DNA of 64,000 bases, from positions 18,105,472 to 18,169,471 of the forward strand of contig CM038921.1 in assembly GCA_021904315.1 (NCBI GenBank). The letters are read 5' to 3'. Under the pieces are notes generated by a model. The model did not search any database. It saw nothing but the letters and a program-made list of their open reading frames with translations, and was not told the origin of the DNA. Within the stretch, counting starts at the first letter, position 1. Each line of letters starts with the position of its first letter. This DNA comes from Sphagnum magellanicum. Lineage: Eukaryota > Streptophyta > Sphagnopsida > Sphagnales > Sphagnaceae. The translations under genes and the position numbers were made by a program. Shown here piece after piece: positions 36,133 through 48,199 of this stretch.

Positions 36133-36729
36133 TTAAGACCTTGACATCATTTGCTCTTGAGGTGGGATGTTGCTCCATGGTCGGATTATCACACCATCTC
36201 TTTTGTCAAGCTCTAACATTTGTTGTGTTTGCATGCATGAACATACAACACAGTATGAAATGTCAGCAATGCGATCAATGACACATGTTATTTCTTCAAA
36301 TATTGGCATTTCTGTCATATATGCAGTGAACCGACATATGCAATCCAAACATTGCATGCAATACACTGTGAGTATGATACAATTGTCACATTGTGTGTTT
36401 TGAACTTGTTGTGCATCTTGGATCATGTATCTTGTTGTAGCAACTGCCATGGAAAAACAACAACAAACTTCCAAAGCTCCACAAAATCGTGGGCAATTTG
36501 ATTCTCCACAATTCCCACTGCATGGCAAGTTTCCACCACAACATACATAACGAGACCAATCGTTGTGTAAAATTCTTTCACGTTGAAAGTATGCAGCACA
36601 TGGCGGGCAAAGCAAGGTGAAACAACAATAAAGAGGATCCACCACCATTGTTCTACTTAATGATGTTTGCCATGTGTTGGGAAACTTTTTTTGTGCCTCA
36701 TTGATATCTATATTTCTTGAAGATGCCAT
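36133..36729 (-). CDS. Conserved plant cysteine-rich protein (PLAC8-like), intronless, 198 residues
   Basis: An uninterrupted frame with a good start context (GAGTATGGC). Conserved landmarks match a plant cysteine-rich family: DPLYCCFTLLCPPCAAY, NDWSRYVCCGGNLPCSGNCG, an RFCGALEVCCCFS segment, TRYMIQDAQ, TQCDNCIILT, SYCVVCSCMQTQQMLELDKR and a short C-terminal PPQEQMMSRS. Family members, from memory, carry a longer Pro/Gly/Tyr-rich tail, which is missing here. About 25 cysteines suggest metal binding or membrane association as in PLAC8 proteins, but no function is established. The absence of introns, despite AT-rich surroundings with no other gene for kilobases, could mean a retrocopy; no poly(A) tail or target duplication is visible. 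The intact frame and conserved cysteines argue that it is under selection. Confidence 0.8.
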   Translation of the reverse strand: MASSRNIDINEAQKKFPNTWQTSLSRTMVVDPLYCCFTLLCPPCAAYFQRERILHNDWSRYVCCGGNLPCSGNCGESNCPRFCGALEVCCCFSMAVATTRYMIQDAQQVQNTQCDNCIILTVYCMQCLDCICRFTAYMTEMPIFEEITCVIDRIADISYCVVCSCMQTQQMLELDKRDGVIIRPWSNIPPQEQMMSRS

Positions 36730-38952
36730 ACTCTTCTTTGGTGTGTTGCCTTTGTATGTTCTTTAACTCTATTGTTCCAATTTGTGTATTAGTAATGAGA
36801 TTGTGTGACATGATTTTGTAATTAGCTGGAACACAATGTTGTTCTTGCATAGAATCACAAATTCAAATTGACAATAAGTAGCCATATCAACAACCCATAA
36901 TTTTTTTTACTAGTGTAACATATTAACACCTTATTCTAGTTTCATCACTTTTACGATTAAAACAAAACAATGTCAACTATCATTAATGGACTTTTGGGCA
37001 ATCAAGACAAAATATGGGTTGATGAATACTTGAATCAACAAAATTGAATACCATGGTCCTAGTTCATATTCAAATTTCCCAATCATATCTCAATTTTGAT
37101 GGATATTAAAAGCCAATTTCGTGGATGAATATGGTTTGAAGCAATATATGAGGTAACCAACCCTAAATAGGATCAATGTAGATGATGTGTTGAAAACTAA
37201 AACCAAACATCAATGACATAAACTAAATAATTCAAAATGTAATTTGGAAGAATAACAAATGATAAGTTTTAATTGAAAACACTTCCAATGTTAACAAATA
37301 CATGACAAAAAACATGAGAACTTTTTTGAATTTAACATAAAATATGGCACACAACTAAAATGAACAATAAAAAATACAATTTCATGTATTTGTTCATTTG
37401 TGCTAGCTACTTAGTTTTAAAATGTATTTGAAATCAATTTGAAATTAATTCAATTCAATTTTCATTGCAATGTTGTCCATGCCTCAATTTCATATACTTA
37501 AATGAATTAGTGTCTCTCATTTCAAGAAAATTTTGAATGTTTTCTTACTTCACAAGAATATTTGTCCCTTTCTTGTTTTTTCAATATTTTTAATTTTGAA
37601 GGGCAAGAGGGAAAAAATGTGAAAACGTGTTATGAGTTTGGTAACAATTCAATGAAAATGTGTTCTGAACACAAAACAAGAACGAAAGTTGACCATAGAA
37701 TTAAAAATCAGAATTGTGCAATATATATATAGAAACTTTTTATGGAACCTTTTTTTATCATGAATTGTTTGTCTTTGGGCATGAACAAAACAAGTGATGT
37801 TCAACTCATTATGTCTACATTATGTGAAAGTAGCAATTGAAAAAATTAGTGGACCAAAAAAGGAAAGTTTTCCTCAATGTTCTTGCTATGTATTGTTCTT
37901 TTTGGCTAAAAAAATATTTTGATGTGTTTTGATCATTTGATTAAGTTTGGTACATCACATCATTACTATATAGCACAAGCCATATGGTATCAACCCACTT
38001 ATGCCTTTACAAACATTTTTAAAATGACATGGCTATTCATCTTTCCAAAGAGAAGAAACAAACCTAAACATTTGAAACTTACATATTTGTCAAATTACTT
38101 AAACAAGATGAAGCAAAAGATAAAACAATTTGAAGATACAAAATACAAAAGAAATTTGATCAACTAATGGCCAAAGAGGTATATTTTATGAATAATATTA
38201 TCTTTGAAATCCACCTTTGACATTTTGTTGTTTCACAAAAATCAAATTTCAACAAAATTGAATAAGGATTTATGAATGTTTACAAAACATTATACATGCA
38301 AAGGACCATTTCATCATTGTTACAAGATTGCATACATAATATGAATAATAAACTGAAATTTAACTTTGTGCATGTCTTGTGGCAAAATCAATGGTTACCA
38401 ATAATTTATTAAGATAATTGCATGTTTGATAATCCAAATTTTGTTATCATAAATATATAGAAAGACCTTTGCATGGATATTATTTCAAATAAAAATGATC
38501 CTTTTATATATTCATAATCAATTAAGTTCATAATATTTTTATTAGTTTTTTGAGGGATTCATTAATTAAATATTCAATTTGGAACAACATTAGTTCTGTG
38601 GGCAAATGACCAACGTTGTTTTCATTACAAATGTCATTGTTTGATGATAAATCCTATTAACTTATATTAAAAAAATTAGTGATTATTTATTATATGAATC
38701 TAAAATATTTTTGATACTTATGGAAAGCTTTAAAACTATTATTGACATTGTAAAATAAGATAGAATATGAAAATGATGTTATGAAATAAAGACAACTTGA
38801 TGAGATCAAATGATTGTATGTATTTAAAACTTCATTCAGTGATCCTTGTCCATTATGCGAATGTGACCCACTAAAAGGAAAAAATCCATCTTGTTTATGG
38901 TGTGATTTATTGTACATGGAACTCATTTTTATATTAAAATTTATTTATTATT
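36730..38952. other. Very AT-rich gene-free DNA
   Basis: Upstream side of the cysteine-rich gene and beyond. No clear TATA box, coding frame or ordered repeat stood out. Confidence 0.5.
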
Positions 38953-39149
38953 GTAGTACCTTGGCATCTTTAACACTAGTTATATCATTTGTAATTCGTT
39001 TGTAATTTTAAAAATCTACTTTGTTCAAAGAACAAATTTTTGTGAAGGAAAATAGTCTTGGAATATTCAAAAATATTTATTCTTGACATGAAAATTTCAA
39101 AATTCATTAATTATTCTACAAACATTTGTTGAAATTGCCTTTATATTAC
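38953..39149. mobile_element. MITE with TACCTTGGCAGCTTC-like termini (copy 3)
   Basis: Left end GTAGTACCTTGGCATCTTTA; right end on the minus strand GTAATATAAAGGCAATTTCA, then words shared with copy 2 (TTTGTAGAATAATTAATG versus TTTGGTGAATAATGAATTA). Possible 3-bp flank duplication ATT on both sides. Length about 197 bp, close to copy 2. Confidence 0.65.
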
Positions 39150-42100
39150 ATTAATCAAAAGTATTTAAGAAATTTTGAAAATATTTATGAATTTATTAAA
39201 TCATGTGTGCTTTCTACATCCCATGAATATGTTGTAGGGGTTACAACTTTCTCTCAATGTGTGTCATTAATTGGATTAAATGTATGGGATGATGAATGAT
39301 TTGTTGCTATAGAAGCATTGCAAGAAGGAAAAAAAGGAAGACAAAGAAGGTGGCAAGAAAAAAGGAAGAAGAAAAAAAAGTGATTTGGTTTGTGAGCAAT
39401 ACATTAATGCTTCCAAATTGGGTGGAAATTGAGATGGAGAAGACTTTAAAAACCATAAAATTTTATCACAATAATTTTTAATTATAATTAATTTTCCATT
39501 TTTAATGTAATGAAAACATATTCAAAGTCTACCTCTTGATTTCAAATTCTATATTACTCAAAAATCTAATGTTGTTATTAAAAGTTCACATTTCACATTC
39601 AAATGCATTCATGTTTCACCTTTCCATTCAACTACACTTTTAAACTTAATGACTTATTCAATAACACACTATTTATGTTTTGAAAGTTGAATTTAAAACC
39701 ATAATTAAAGTTTTGGACCTACAAATCATGATTGTAAATTGTGTTAAATGTTTTAAATTTCAACGTTTTATTTCATATGAAAGGATCATGTTTTGGTGTA
39801 TTTTAAACAATTAAATCACATTTTATATCCATACTTTATTTAATGTATTTGATGTTGATTATTTTCATTATGTTCATAACTCCAATAAGTGGTAATATTG
39901 AATTTAACACAATGGTAGTTTTTGGTTTGTATTGAAAATCAAAATTACAAATAAATCAATACGAATTTTGTTTTGACTACAATTTAAAAACTAAATTATT
40001 GACCTTTTTCAAAATGACTACCCCTTTTTTGCTAGTTTGAGTTTAATAATGTTTGAAATCAAAAGTAAAAATATCTTAATATACCTACATTATATTTTAA
40101 TAGTTAAATCGAATATTTAAAAATGTAATATTCTAATGGACACCTTTCAATCAAAATAAAAAACATATTAAAATCAATATTGAAAATGAAATATCCATTA
40201 CAACATTGTATCAAAGTTGACATGTATACATTATTTTTATCAATGTTATGTTTATGACATTAATTGGACTTAATAAACTCATTCTAAACATCAAATCCAT
40301 TGATATTGAGTGAGAAATAACATTTAACAATCTTTAAATATCACTTGCACACATGACTTAGGGATGGATATTTTAATTTGCCCCTTCTAACCACCTTTCC
40401 TTGAAATGGGAAAACATTTATTTTAACCCTTCTAAATATCATTATTATTCAAATCAATAAAATATATTTCCCCTTTCAACTTTGGTCTTTTTAAAAAACT
40501 AGTGAAGATTTAACCCATCTAACATTTCCAAAGTTTCTTCAGCTTTTAAATCATTATGATTGTCACAAGGCCAATATCTTACAAGGACATGCTAAGATGG
40601 GATATTGACCTATAACACATTCCCAAATTCAAACCTCTTTAGTGAAAATTCAAAAATTAATGTGATGTTTTGGTTTGGGAATGATGTTAGCATGGAGAAC
40701 AACAAATACACACTAAGACAACACCAAAGGACGATGAAAGATGGAGAATAACGAAAAAACATGATAAGGAATAATGATAAGGAACAAAAAAATGGTACCA
40801 AACAATAGCAAGAATGTCAAAAAGGAATGTTTGAAACACCAAGGGTGTTAGGTTAAACATGAAAATTTTCTTTTTATGCAATAAGGGGCACCAAGACATT
40901 GAGGGTTGAAGGCATTGGATATAATGTAAAAGAACACCAAGAAATACATAGGTGACATTGTAGGAACTAGGGTCATTTTATTTATATATATATTTCGGAA
41001 GCATGGTAAGAAGGATGTTGGGGGATGTTGGAAATGCCCAAAAAAATGTTTTTTGAGACAATGAGGGGTGCCAAAAAAGACATCATGGGTGCTAAAAATG
41101 TTAATGTTTTAGTAGGTGAAAATTAAAATTCATATTTAAACATGAATGGAAGAGGAAACGATTTCATGGAAAATCTAAGTGGATTACCAATGTTTGGTAA
41201 TTAATTATCTTTTAAGCAATTTATTTAAATATATTAATATTTTGACCTTATGTCAATTGGTCATCAATGGTACTGCAAAGCAATGCAAAGCCTAAGTAAG
41301 TAATGATTTTATTGGGAACATCATTGGATATTCTATAGAAAACATGAGCAATATGAACATATGGGAAACGGACTGTCCAATTTTGTCCTTTAAAAGGTTT
41401 TCATTGATTTCCAATCATTTGCATCTCATGAAAAAACTCCTTAAAACTCCCAAATTCACCCCAACCCAATATTATTTATATGAATATAATACAAGGCCCA
41501 TAATTTTGAGAAGTCTAGGATTGCAAAATAAATTGTAAAGTTGGATGACATTTGGGTGTAAATACGTTCATAGGAGCCAAAAACCATGTCAACTAGTGGT
41601 GAAAATTGTAATTTTTTTGATGTATGCTTTTGTTTTGACATGTGAAAGCTATGTTAATCATTCCAAATTGTGCTAATAATTAACATGAATGTACTTGAAG
41701 AATTCAAATTAAAAATTAATCAAATTTAGTTTTAGGTTTTGGCTTTAAAAAAGGATTCTTGAACTTGAACAATAATTGCATTAGAATTAGTCAATTTTGT
41801 TTTTTTTTTTGGTGTGAAAAGGACTAGAGTAAATGACTATTCTAATATTTTAAATATGATGTTTAAAATTTTAGATGATAATACCCTTCTATTTGCACTC
41901 AAACAATTCTCACAATTTACAAGTTATGGAATTTGAAAATTAAAAAAATTCAAAGCATGTTTCAAAATCTCAAAATTTCAAAATCATTTACCACGCTTAA
42001 GTGGGGGTGTAATCTACATGACATATATAAAAAAATTGTAATTTATGATGCAAGAAATAAAAACCTAAAGTAGTTAGCATATTTCAGTATGATTCAAAAT

Positions 42101-42740
42101 TATGATATTTTGAAAGATGAAACAAAAAAATCTAGCAAAATTTGACTAAACACGCACCTCCCTTTAGCAACTGACCATAGAAAGAAACTTGAGTCGAACA
42201 CCACCATACCAACGAACCTCCTGGTTATCTAGTTTGACCTGTGCAACATCCTTAGTTTGCAACACCACCCACCAACTGACCATGGGGATAGGATCTTGGT
42301 CCCACACACTACACATAAAATGTTACACATGGACAGAATTGCCAAAGATGGGAGAAAGAAAGGGGGGTGACACTCTAACGCACCTTTTCGACATAATGAA
42401 AGGAAAAAAAATAGTAGGGTGGTTGTGTTGTAGAACGCGCCTCCTTGTGCATTCAACCAAAACAAAAAGAAACAACACAAAAAACATGTTGGAAAACAAA
42501 GACATTCCTACCGCCCTAAGCCCTAATTGGGATGATGCCAACCTTATTTTCTTTGATTTTTAATTTAAAAATAGCTACATTTACATTTTGAAAAATCAAT
42601 TCCATGGTTAAAACCCATTTTCTTTGTCATTAAATGATGAAAATTTGCCCCAAAAAATAACATTCATGTTAACTTTTTATTGTTGGTTACATATAACCAA
42701 AAAATCATATAAAAATCAATAGCAATGAATTAATACATTT
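39150..42740. other. Very AT-rich gene-free DNA
   Basis: Low-complexity sequence. The longest frame, plus 42189-42563 (124 residues), shows no conserved residues and its region is locally less AT-rich. Confidence 0.5.
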
Positions 42741-43062
42741 TTTGAGATTTTCAATAACCATAATTTAGATCCATTTGAATAGCCATAATTTAGTATCCAT
42801 AATTCAGATCCACTTGAATAGCCATAATTTAATAACCATAATTCATATCCACTTGAACAACCATAATTCAATAACCATAACTCGGATCCACTTGAATAGT
42901 CATAATTGAATATCCATATTTTATATCCACTTCAACATGCATAATTCAGATCCATTTGAATGGCCATAATTTAATAACCATATTTCAAATCCACTAGAAT
43001 AGCCATAATTCAAATCCATTTGAATAACCATCATTTAATAGCCATAATTCAATAACCAATTA
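42741..43062 (+). repeat. ~38-bp tandem repeat (AGCCATAATTTAATAACCATAATTC type), about 7-8 units
   Basis: Repeated words GAATAGCCATAATT, AATAACCATAATTCA and GATCCACTTGAAT alternate through the block with drift. Non-coding minisatellite. Confidence 0.8.
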
Positions 43063-43591
43063 TTTTCATATTTAACTTGTAGCCAAATATGGCTAAGTTT
43101 CCTTAATGTATCATTATGTATCACTTTGGCCACAACAAAAAAGTTGACAAAAAAAAACCCATTGCATGATATGGCCACATAAACACCTATGCCATGTCGT
43201 GCATTAGTATCATGTTGTAAAACATAATGGAAATGCCATGCCACCATGTCTCAATATAATCCATGATCCAACCCCCAATGCAATCTAATTACCCCATGAA
43301 TTGTCGAAGTAAAAGACATATTCACCCCCTTCCCATATTTTTTAAGGAAATTTGTGTAAGGTAGGCCCTTGTTCTAAACACCTACCATCAAAACATGACG
43401 ATCATTTTATGCTTGGGGTTCAAGAGGAGGTCAACGAGTCAGCATTGTGTGTTCGGTCACCGACATCGAGGAGATCAAGGGTTCAAAAGTTTGGGAAGCA
43501 CTAGGCTTAGGAGGTCCGAGTTGAATTGTGAATCGAGAGGAGGACGGGCATTGCTACTTTTTCAAGCATCAGGTTCTTTTCCCATCTAATA
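43063..43591. other. Gene-free DNA
   Basis: A locally GC-richer patch near 43420-43560 with a weak B-box-like GGTTCAAAA, insufficient to call a SINE or tRNA. Confidence 0.4.
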
Positions 43592-43756
43592 AATTGACCA
43601 TCCGATTGTGAAGTTATTTCCAGTTACTACCATCCAAAGTGGATGGAGGCAAGTGTGGATGATGCTCCCCACCCTTTTGAATAGCTTGATTAATTGATCA
43701 TCCTATCGGGAAGTTACTCCTACTTATTGTCATCCAAAGTGGATGGAGGCAAGTGG
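43592..43756 (+). repeat. Direct duplication of a ~63-bp segment
   Basis: AATTGACCATCCGATTGTG... ending CATCCAAAGTGGATGGAGGC is present at 43592-43654 and again, diverged, at 43692-43755. Each copy contains an inverted CATCC...GGATG pair. Confidence 0.65.
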
Positions 43757-43894
43757 ACGAAGCTTTTTCTTTCATTTTTTCTTACTTTGTTACTTGATGT
43801 TGTCATCTCCAAAACTTGGTTGTCATTTTTTCATTTTCAAAACATCTACCATCTCCAAAGCAAGTTGTAGTAGGTATGTACTTGTTCCATTTTG

Positions 43895-44170
43895 TTTTTT
43901 TTAGGAGAAAAAACGGGGCCACCCCCCTTGTTTATATTTTTTTGTAGCAAAGAGGAACATCACTCCTTTTTTTTGCAAGTTCCTTTTTTTGTTTTGCAAA
44001 AGAAAAGAACTAGGCTCCCTTTTTTCAATAGAAAGGAATCCAGCTCCTCTTTTTTTTTTGTAGCAAAGAGGAGCCTTGGTTCGTTTTTTTTTTGCAACAA
44101 AGTGTCACAAATAAGGTGTCATGTTTTTTTCATCAAAGAGGAACCAAGGGGTGGTTCCTCTTGTTTTCTT
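43895..44170. repeat. T-rich imperfect array with AGCAAAGAGGA units
   Basis: Alternating poly-T runs and boxes such as TTTGTAGCAAAGAGGA, GCAACAAAG and CATCAAAGAGGAACCAAGG. Ends with a short hairpin GAGGAACCAAGGGGTGGTTCCTC region. Open frames are artefacts of the repeats. Confidence 0.6.
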
Positions 44171-46439
44171 TTTTCAATGTTTCATGTTCATTATCCTCGA
44201 TGCCATCCTTGTTGCATACCATTTGTCTTCACCATCGTGCATCATTGTTGACCTATAGCCGAACCTCGGTCATTACCATCGACATTCATTGTCACCTTCA
44301 TCATGGCCACCATTGTGACTATAACAATGGGTCCCACGCCCCTCCTTTTTTGTTTTTTCAAACATTTGATCAAAGGGGAGTGCCCCTTGGTCATGGTTGC
44401 CATCAAAACTACAACAAGGGGGTCCACCTTTGTTCTTGTTTTTTTTAACAAGTGATCATGGGGGAGCATGCAAAATCTACAAGTGCCGATGTGGAGATTG
44501 TGATTGTAAAGCATGAAGTTCAAGTTCAAGCCATACCAAACCCCGTCATTAATATGAAAAAATACATTGTTGTTTTTTAACAAACTTGTTTTTTGCAATA
44601 CTAATGTTTCAATTTTTTTTGCATGTGAATACCAAGGACCACCATGTGTTTAGAAGATTTTATACCATGTGTATTGAAAACAAATATTTATAACAATATC
44701 AATGTCGTGGTTATGGTTCGTAAGTGCAGTACCAATGTTGTAATAGTTTTGGTGCGATACTTATGTTTCCCTCGTTTAAATTTTGGAAACATGTCAACCA
44801 AATCTTGCAATATTTATGATTAAACTTAATGCAATAGGATCCAAAATGAAACACCGATGTTTGAACATATATATTTATCACATATTGGGGCTGTAAATGC
44901 ACGTTCCCTATGTCATGGGTACATTTGTTTGCTAGCTTGTTTCCTTGTTTATTGCAATACCTATGTCGGGTCTAATTGGTTGCATATTTATTTGTTATAG
45001 ATTTGAATTACATAATAGCTAAAGAAGGCATTCAATGGAAGAAAGGAGAAGACATTTGAAAGGAATGGATGTGTTTTTTTATGTAATATTGGTCCATGGA
45101 AACAAAGGATTCCTTTACAAAGCCATATGAAAAACCTCCACCACATGTGGCCCCCTAAGGAGAAAGGGGGGCAAACCATCCACCAACCCAAATCGTACAC
45201 AAAGCAAGAACATGTCAAGATGAACCAATGCATTCAAGGCCATGCTTACCTTCAAGCAAGGAAGATGTGAAAGGAATGGAAATTGAATTAATGAAAAAAT
45301 AATTAGAAGAGTGGGCTTTCTTGTTGGAATGAAGTAAAAAGACCCCCAACATGATACCACCTCATTTGGCATTTGTATTGGAAGATGATTTGGAGGAACA
45401 TGTTGGCATAAACACATTGGGCGAGGGGAAGTCTTACGGAAGGACATCCTCAAGTTGGAGGACAATTTCTACATACACTTGGGAAATCAAAAGTGGGGGA
45501 AGGGAGGCATGCTATTAAATTGATAAACCTCCATCTCCTTTACCATTATTTTTATCTCTTTCTCACATTTTCAAAATGAAATTTATATTTATATTTTAGT
45601 ATTACAATACATTCCGCATTTATCCAAAACTTTTTGTTTGACCATGGGGTTGTATAAAGTTATTCATAAAAAAATCTCTTTCATATTTGGTCTATAGTCA
45701 AATTTGACAAAATTTTATTGTGGATGATTACCAATTTGATTACATCACAAAATTGAAAAGAAAAGTTATATGGGGTTGAAGATTTGGCCATCCACGAATG
45801 TGAATAGATAACCGTACATAACCACATCTAATGTGTTGCCAATTTTATGATGTAGCCAAATTGTTGATCTAAAAACATTTAACAAAATTTGGTTACATAT
45901 TAGACGTGAAAGTTTTTTATTAAAAAAAAGGGATCCTTTTTGTATTCTTGGCTACTTGCATGAACTTATGATAAAAATATGGCGATTTGGAAGATTTGTT
46001 TTAAAATATGGAAAATTTGGGGCATTTTTTCCATGACAAGCCTTTTGTTTAGGTCGAAATTGTATTTTTCAAGTTGAAATTTGACCAATAATTGCCAATA
46101 ATAAAATCATTAAAATTTACAGCACATAAAAAACCCAAATATGAACCATGCATGTTTAGGCTTTTCCCTTGGACTCGTTCTAACACAAACAAGTAACCAA
46201 AAAAGAAATGTTTGGATCGATATCATCAATAACTTCAACACTTCATCTATAAAAAAAATGGAAGGCAAAAGTGGGATTAAATAGGAAAAAACTGGAAAAG
46301 AATGTAACATTCAAACTTCTTGCACCTAATATTGGAAACAATTTGAAAACAAACAAGAAATGAAAGACTTGAGGTTCATGAAATGGAACAATCTTATTAA
46401 CTAACAAAAAGATTACAAAGGTTGTATGCTTCAAATGCT
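44171..46439. other. Gene-free AT-rich DNA
   Basis: Overlapping plus and minus frames at 44092-44598 and 45115-45465 carry no recognisable domain. Confidence 0.45.
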
Positions 46440-47610
46440 ACAATCACAAAACTATGGCTTGCAACAACTAACAAGGCTTGAACGTTCTATGTGCACTCAA
46501 AACCATGAAAGGAGAGAATGAAATACAACTCAAAACCACTCCAATATATATTATTTTTTAACCCTAAAATAGTTGCCACTTAACCCTAACCTAGCCGTCA
46601 CCAAACCTTAACCCTAGCTGTCACCAAGCCTTAATGTAGCCTCCACTTCTAAACCCTAGCCACCACTATTCAACTTAACCTAACTACTATAAGGATGTGA
46701 ATATTATTCATCCTTTTGATGAATGTTTAACACATTCATCAACATTGGGAGTTAGAAATGAATAGTATTTCTAACATTCCCACTCTATGAAGTTTCTAAT
46801 CTGAACATGGTTATCAATTTGTTATGTTGTTTTTTTGGTAATGCTTTGGTGAGCACATTTGTCACCATGTCCTCCATTGAATGATATTCGAATGTAACTT
46901 TGCCATTTTCAACTTATTTTCGAATAAAGTGATGTTGCACATCAATGTGCTTTGTTCGAGCATGTTGGGTGGGATTCTTCGTCAACTATATTGCACCTTG
47001 GTTGTCACATGGAATCACCATTGCCTTCCTCTCTTTCATGTACCATAATTACTTCATGAACTTTGTCATCCATATGGCCTCCTTGGTCCATCAAAAACAA
47101 AGGAACAAGCCTTGCTTTAAAAGCGCAGTCTTTTTCCTCGACAATATCCTTCCAATTCTCCATCCGCTCAACATGCCTATCATAATTTTGTTTCGTCTAT
47201 GTCCACATGAATCCCTTAGGATTTGGAATTTTAGTACCTTTCTTCACAAGTGTAGCTCTTTCCAAGATTGGGAGTCTTCTCCTTACTACAGCTTGCGACT
47301 CATGCCTCTCAATCTCCAGCCCTTCGTTGTGCTTTTGCCCATTGCCTGCACCTCTATGGGTTCACGCACTCCCACTTGCATTCCTGTGGATAGTTGTACT
47401 TCCACCTCAACAACATTCTCTTCCCCTACGTCCCTTTGCACTTCCTGTGCTTCCACAAAGTGTTGTTCCACAGCTTCCTCTTGCTCTCATTCTTCAATGA
47501 ACACCGAATGTATTGATGTAGTTCCTAGTCCTGTTTGTTCTCTTGCATGCCAACGTCTTTTGCTTATGCGCAAAAACTCACATGTAGATGTTCCAGTCGT
47601 TTCTATATAA
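46440..47610 (-). mobile_element. Ty1/copia retrotransposon remnant: RNase H end, PPT and start of 3' LTR
   Basis: On the minus strand, from about 47100 down to 46790, a conceptual translation gives the copia RNase H end: VIPCDNQGAI, LTKNPTQHARTKHIDVQHHF, VENGKVTFEYHSMEDMV, LTKALPKKQHNKL, then a stop. Two in-frame stops interrupt it. Directly after comes AGAGTGGGAA, a typical polypurine tract, then TGTTAGAAATAC, the expected LTR 5' end, at 46776. A TATATATT element within the LTR (about 46545-46552) could be its promoter. Upstream sequence to 47610 has charged residues of the variable integrase-RT linker kind, suggesting an internal deletion. LTR outer end not resolved. Dead element. Confidence 0.78.
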
Positions 47611-48199
47611 TGAATTATCGTTTGCGCAAATTGTATCTTCTCATTATACGCCTTCCCTTCTCCACATTTCGAAGATGATGATGAATGGGGGGCGACCTTA
47701 CAGCCAACGGCTGAATATTCAACACACCTTCACGCTTTGCTATTCTCAACTCCTCTTTTGCTTACGTTCTTCTCAACAATTGGGCTTCCTCCTCCTACCT
47801 TCGATTGTGTTCACTCCTATGCGCTTCCTTTTCCTTTGCTATTCTCTGCAATTTTTCAATCGCACTCTCTGCACTCATGCTCTTGGGATTTCCAAAACTT
47901 CGAAAACGCTCATAACTTTCAACAAGAAACAAAAACCACTTCGATGATTACGTCATTTTTTTTGTTCTTGAACTTCCCGCCCACTGCATCCATTTTTTCA
48001 CATGCTTGCCATCTTTTGATTAACGTGTGATCCTCAAAATTAATACAACCCATCACCACCATTTTTTGAGTCCCTTGTATAACCACGTGGAAACACTTCG
48101 CATCATTGTTATGAATGAACGCCTAAGATTTCAACTTTTGATAAGTCCACATCCCTGATCTCCCTACATAACTGTACTGAGTCCACTTCGTTCATTGTA

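Noticed and set aside
42189..42563. 124-residue plus-strand open frame
   Set aside because: No domain, no conserved residues, overlapped by equal minus-strand frames; likely chance in a locally less AT-rich patch.
46945..47610. 221-residue plus-strand open frame
   Set aside because: It is antisense to copia polyprotein sequence; the RNase H residues are on the minus strand.
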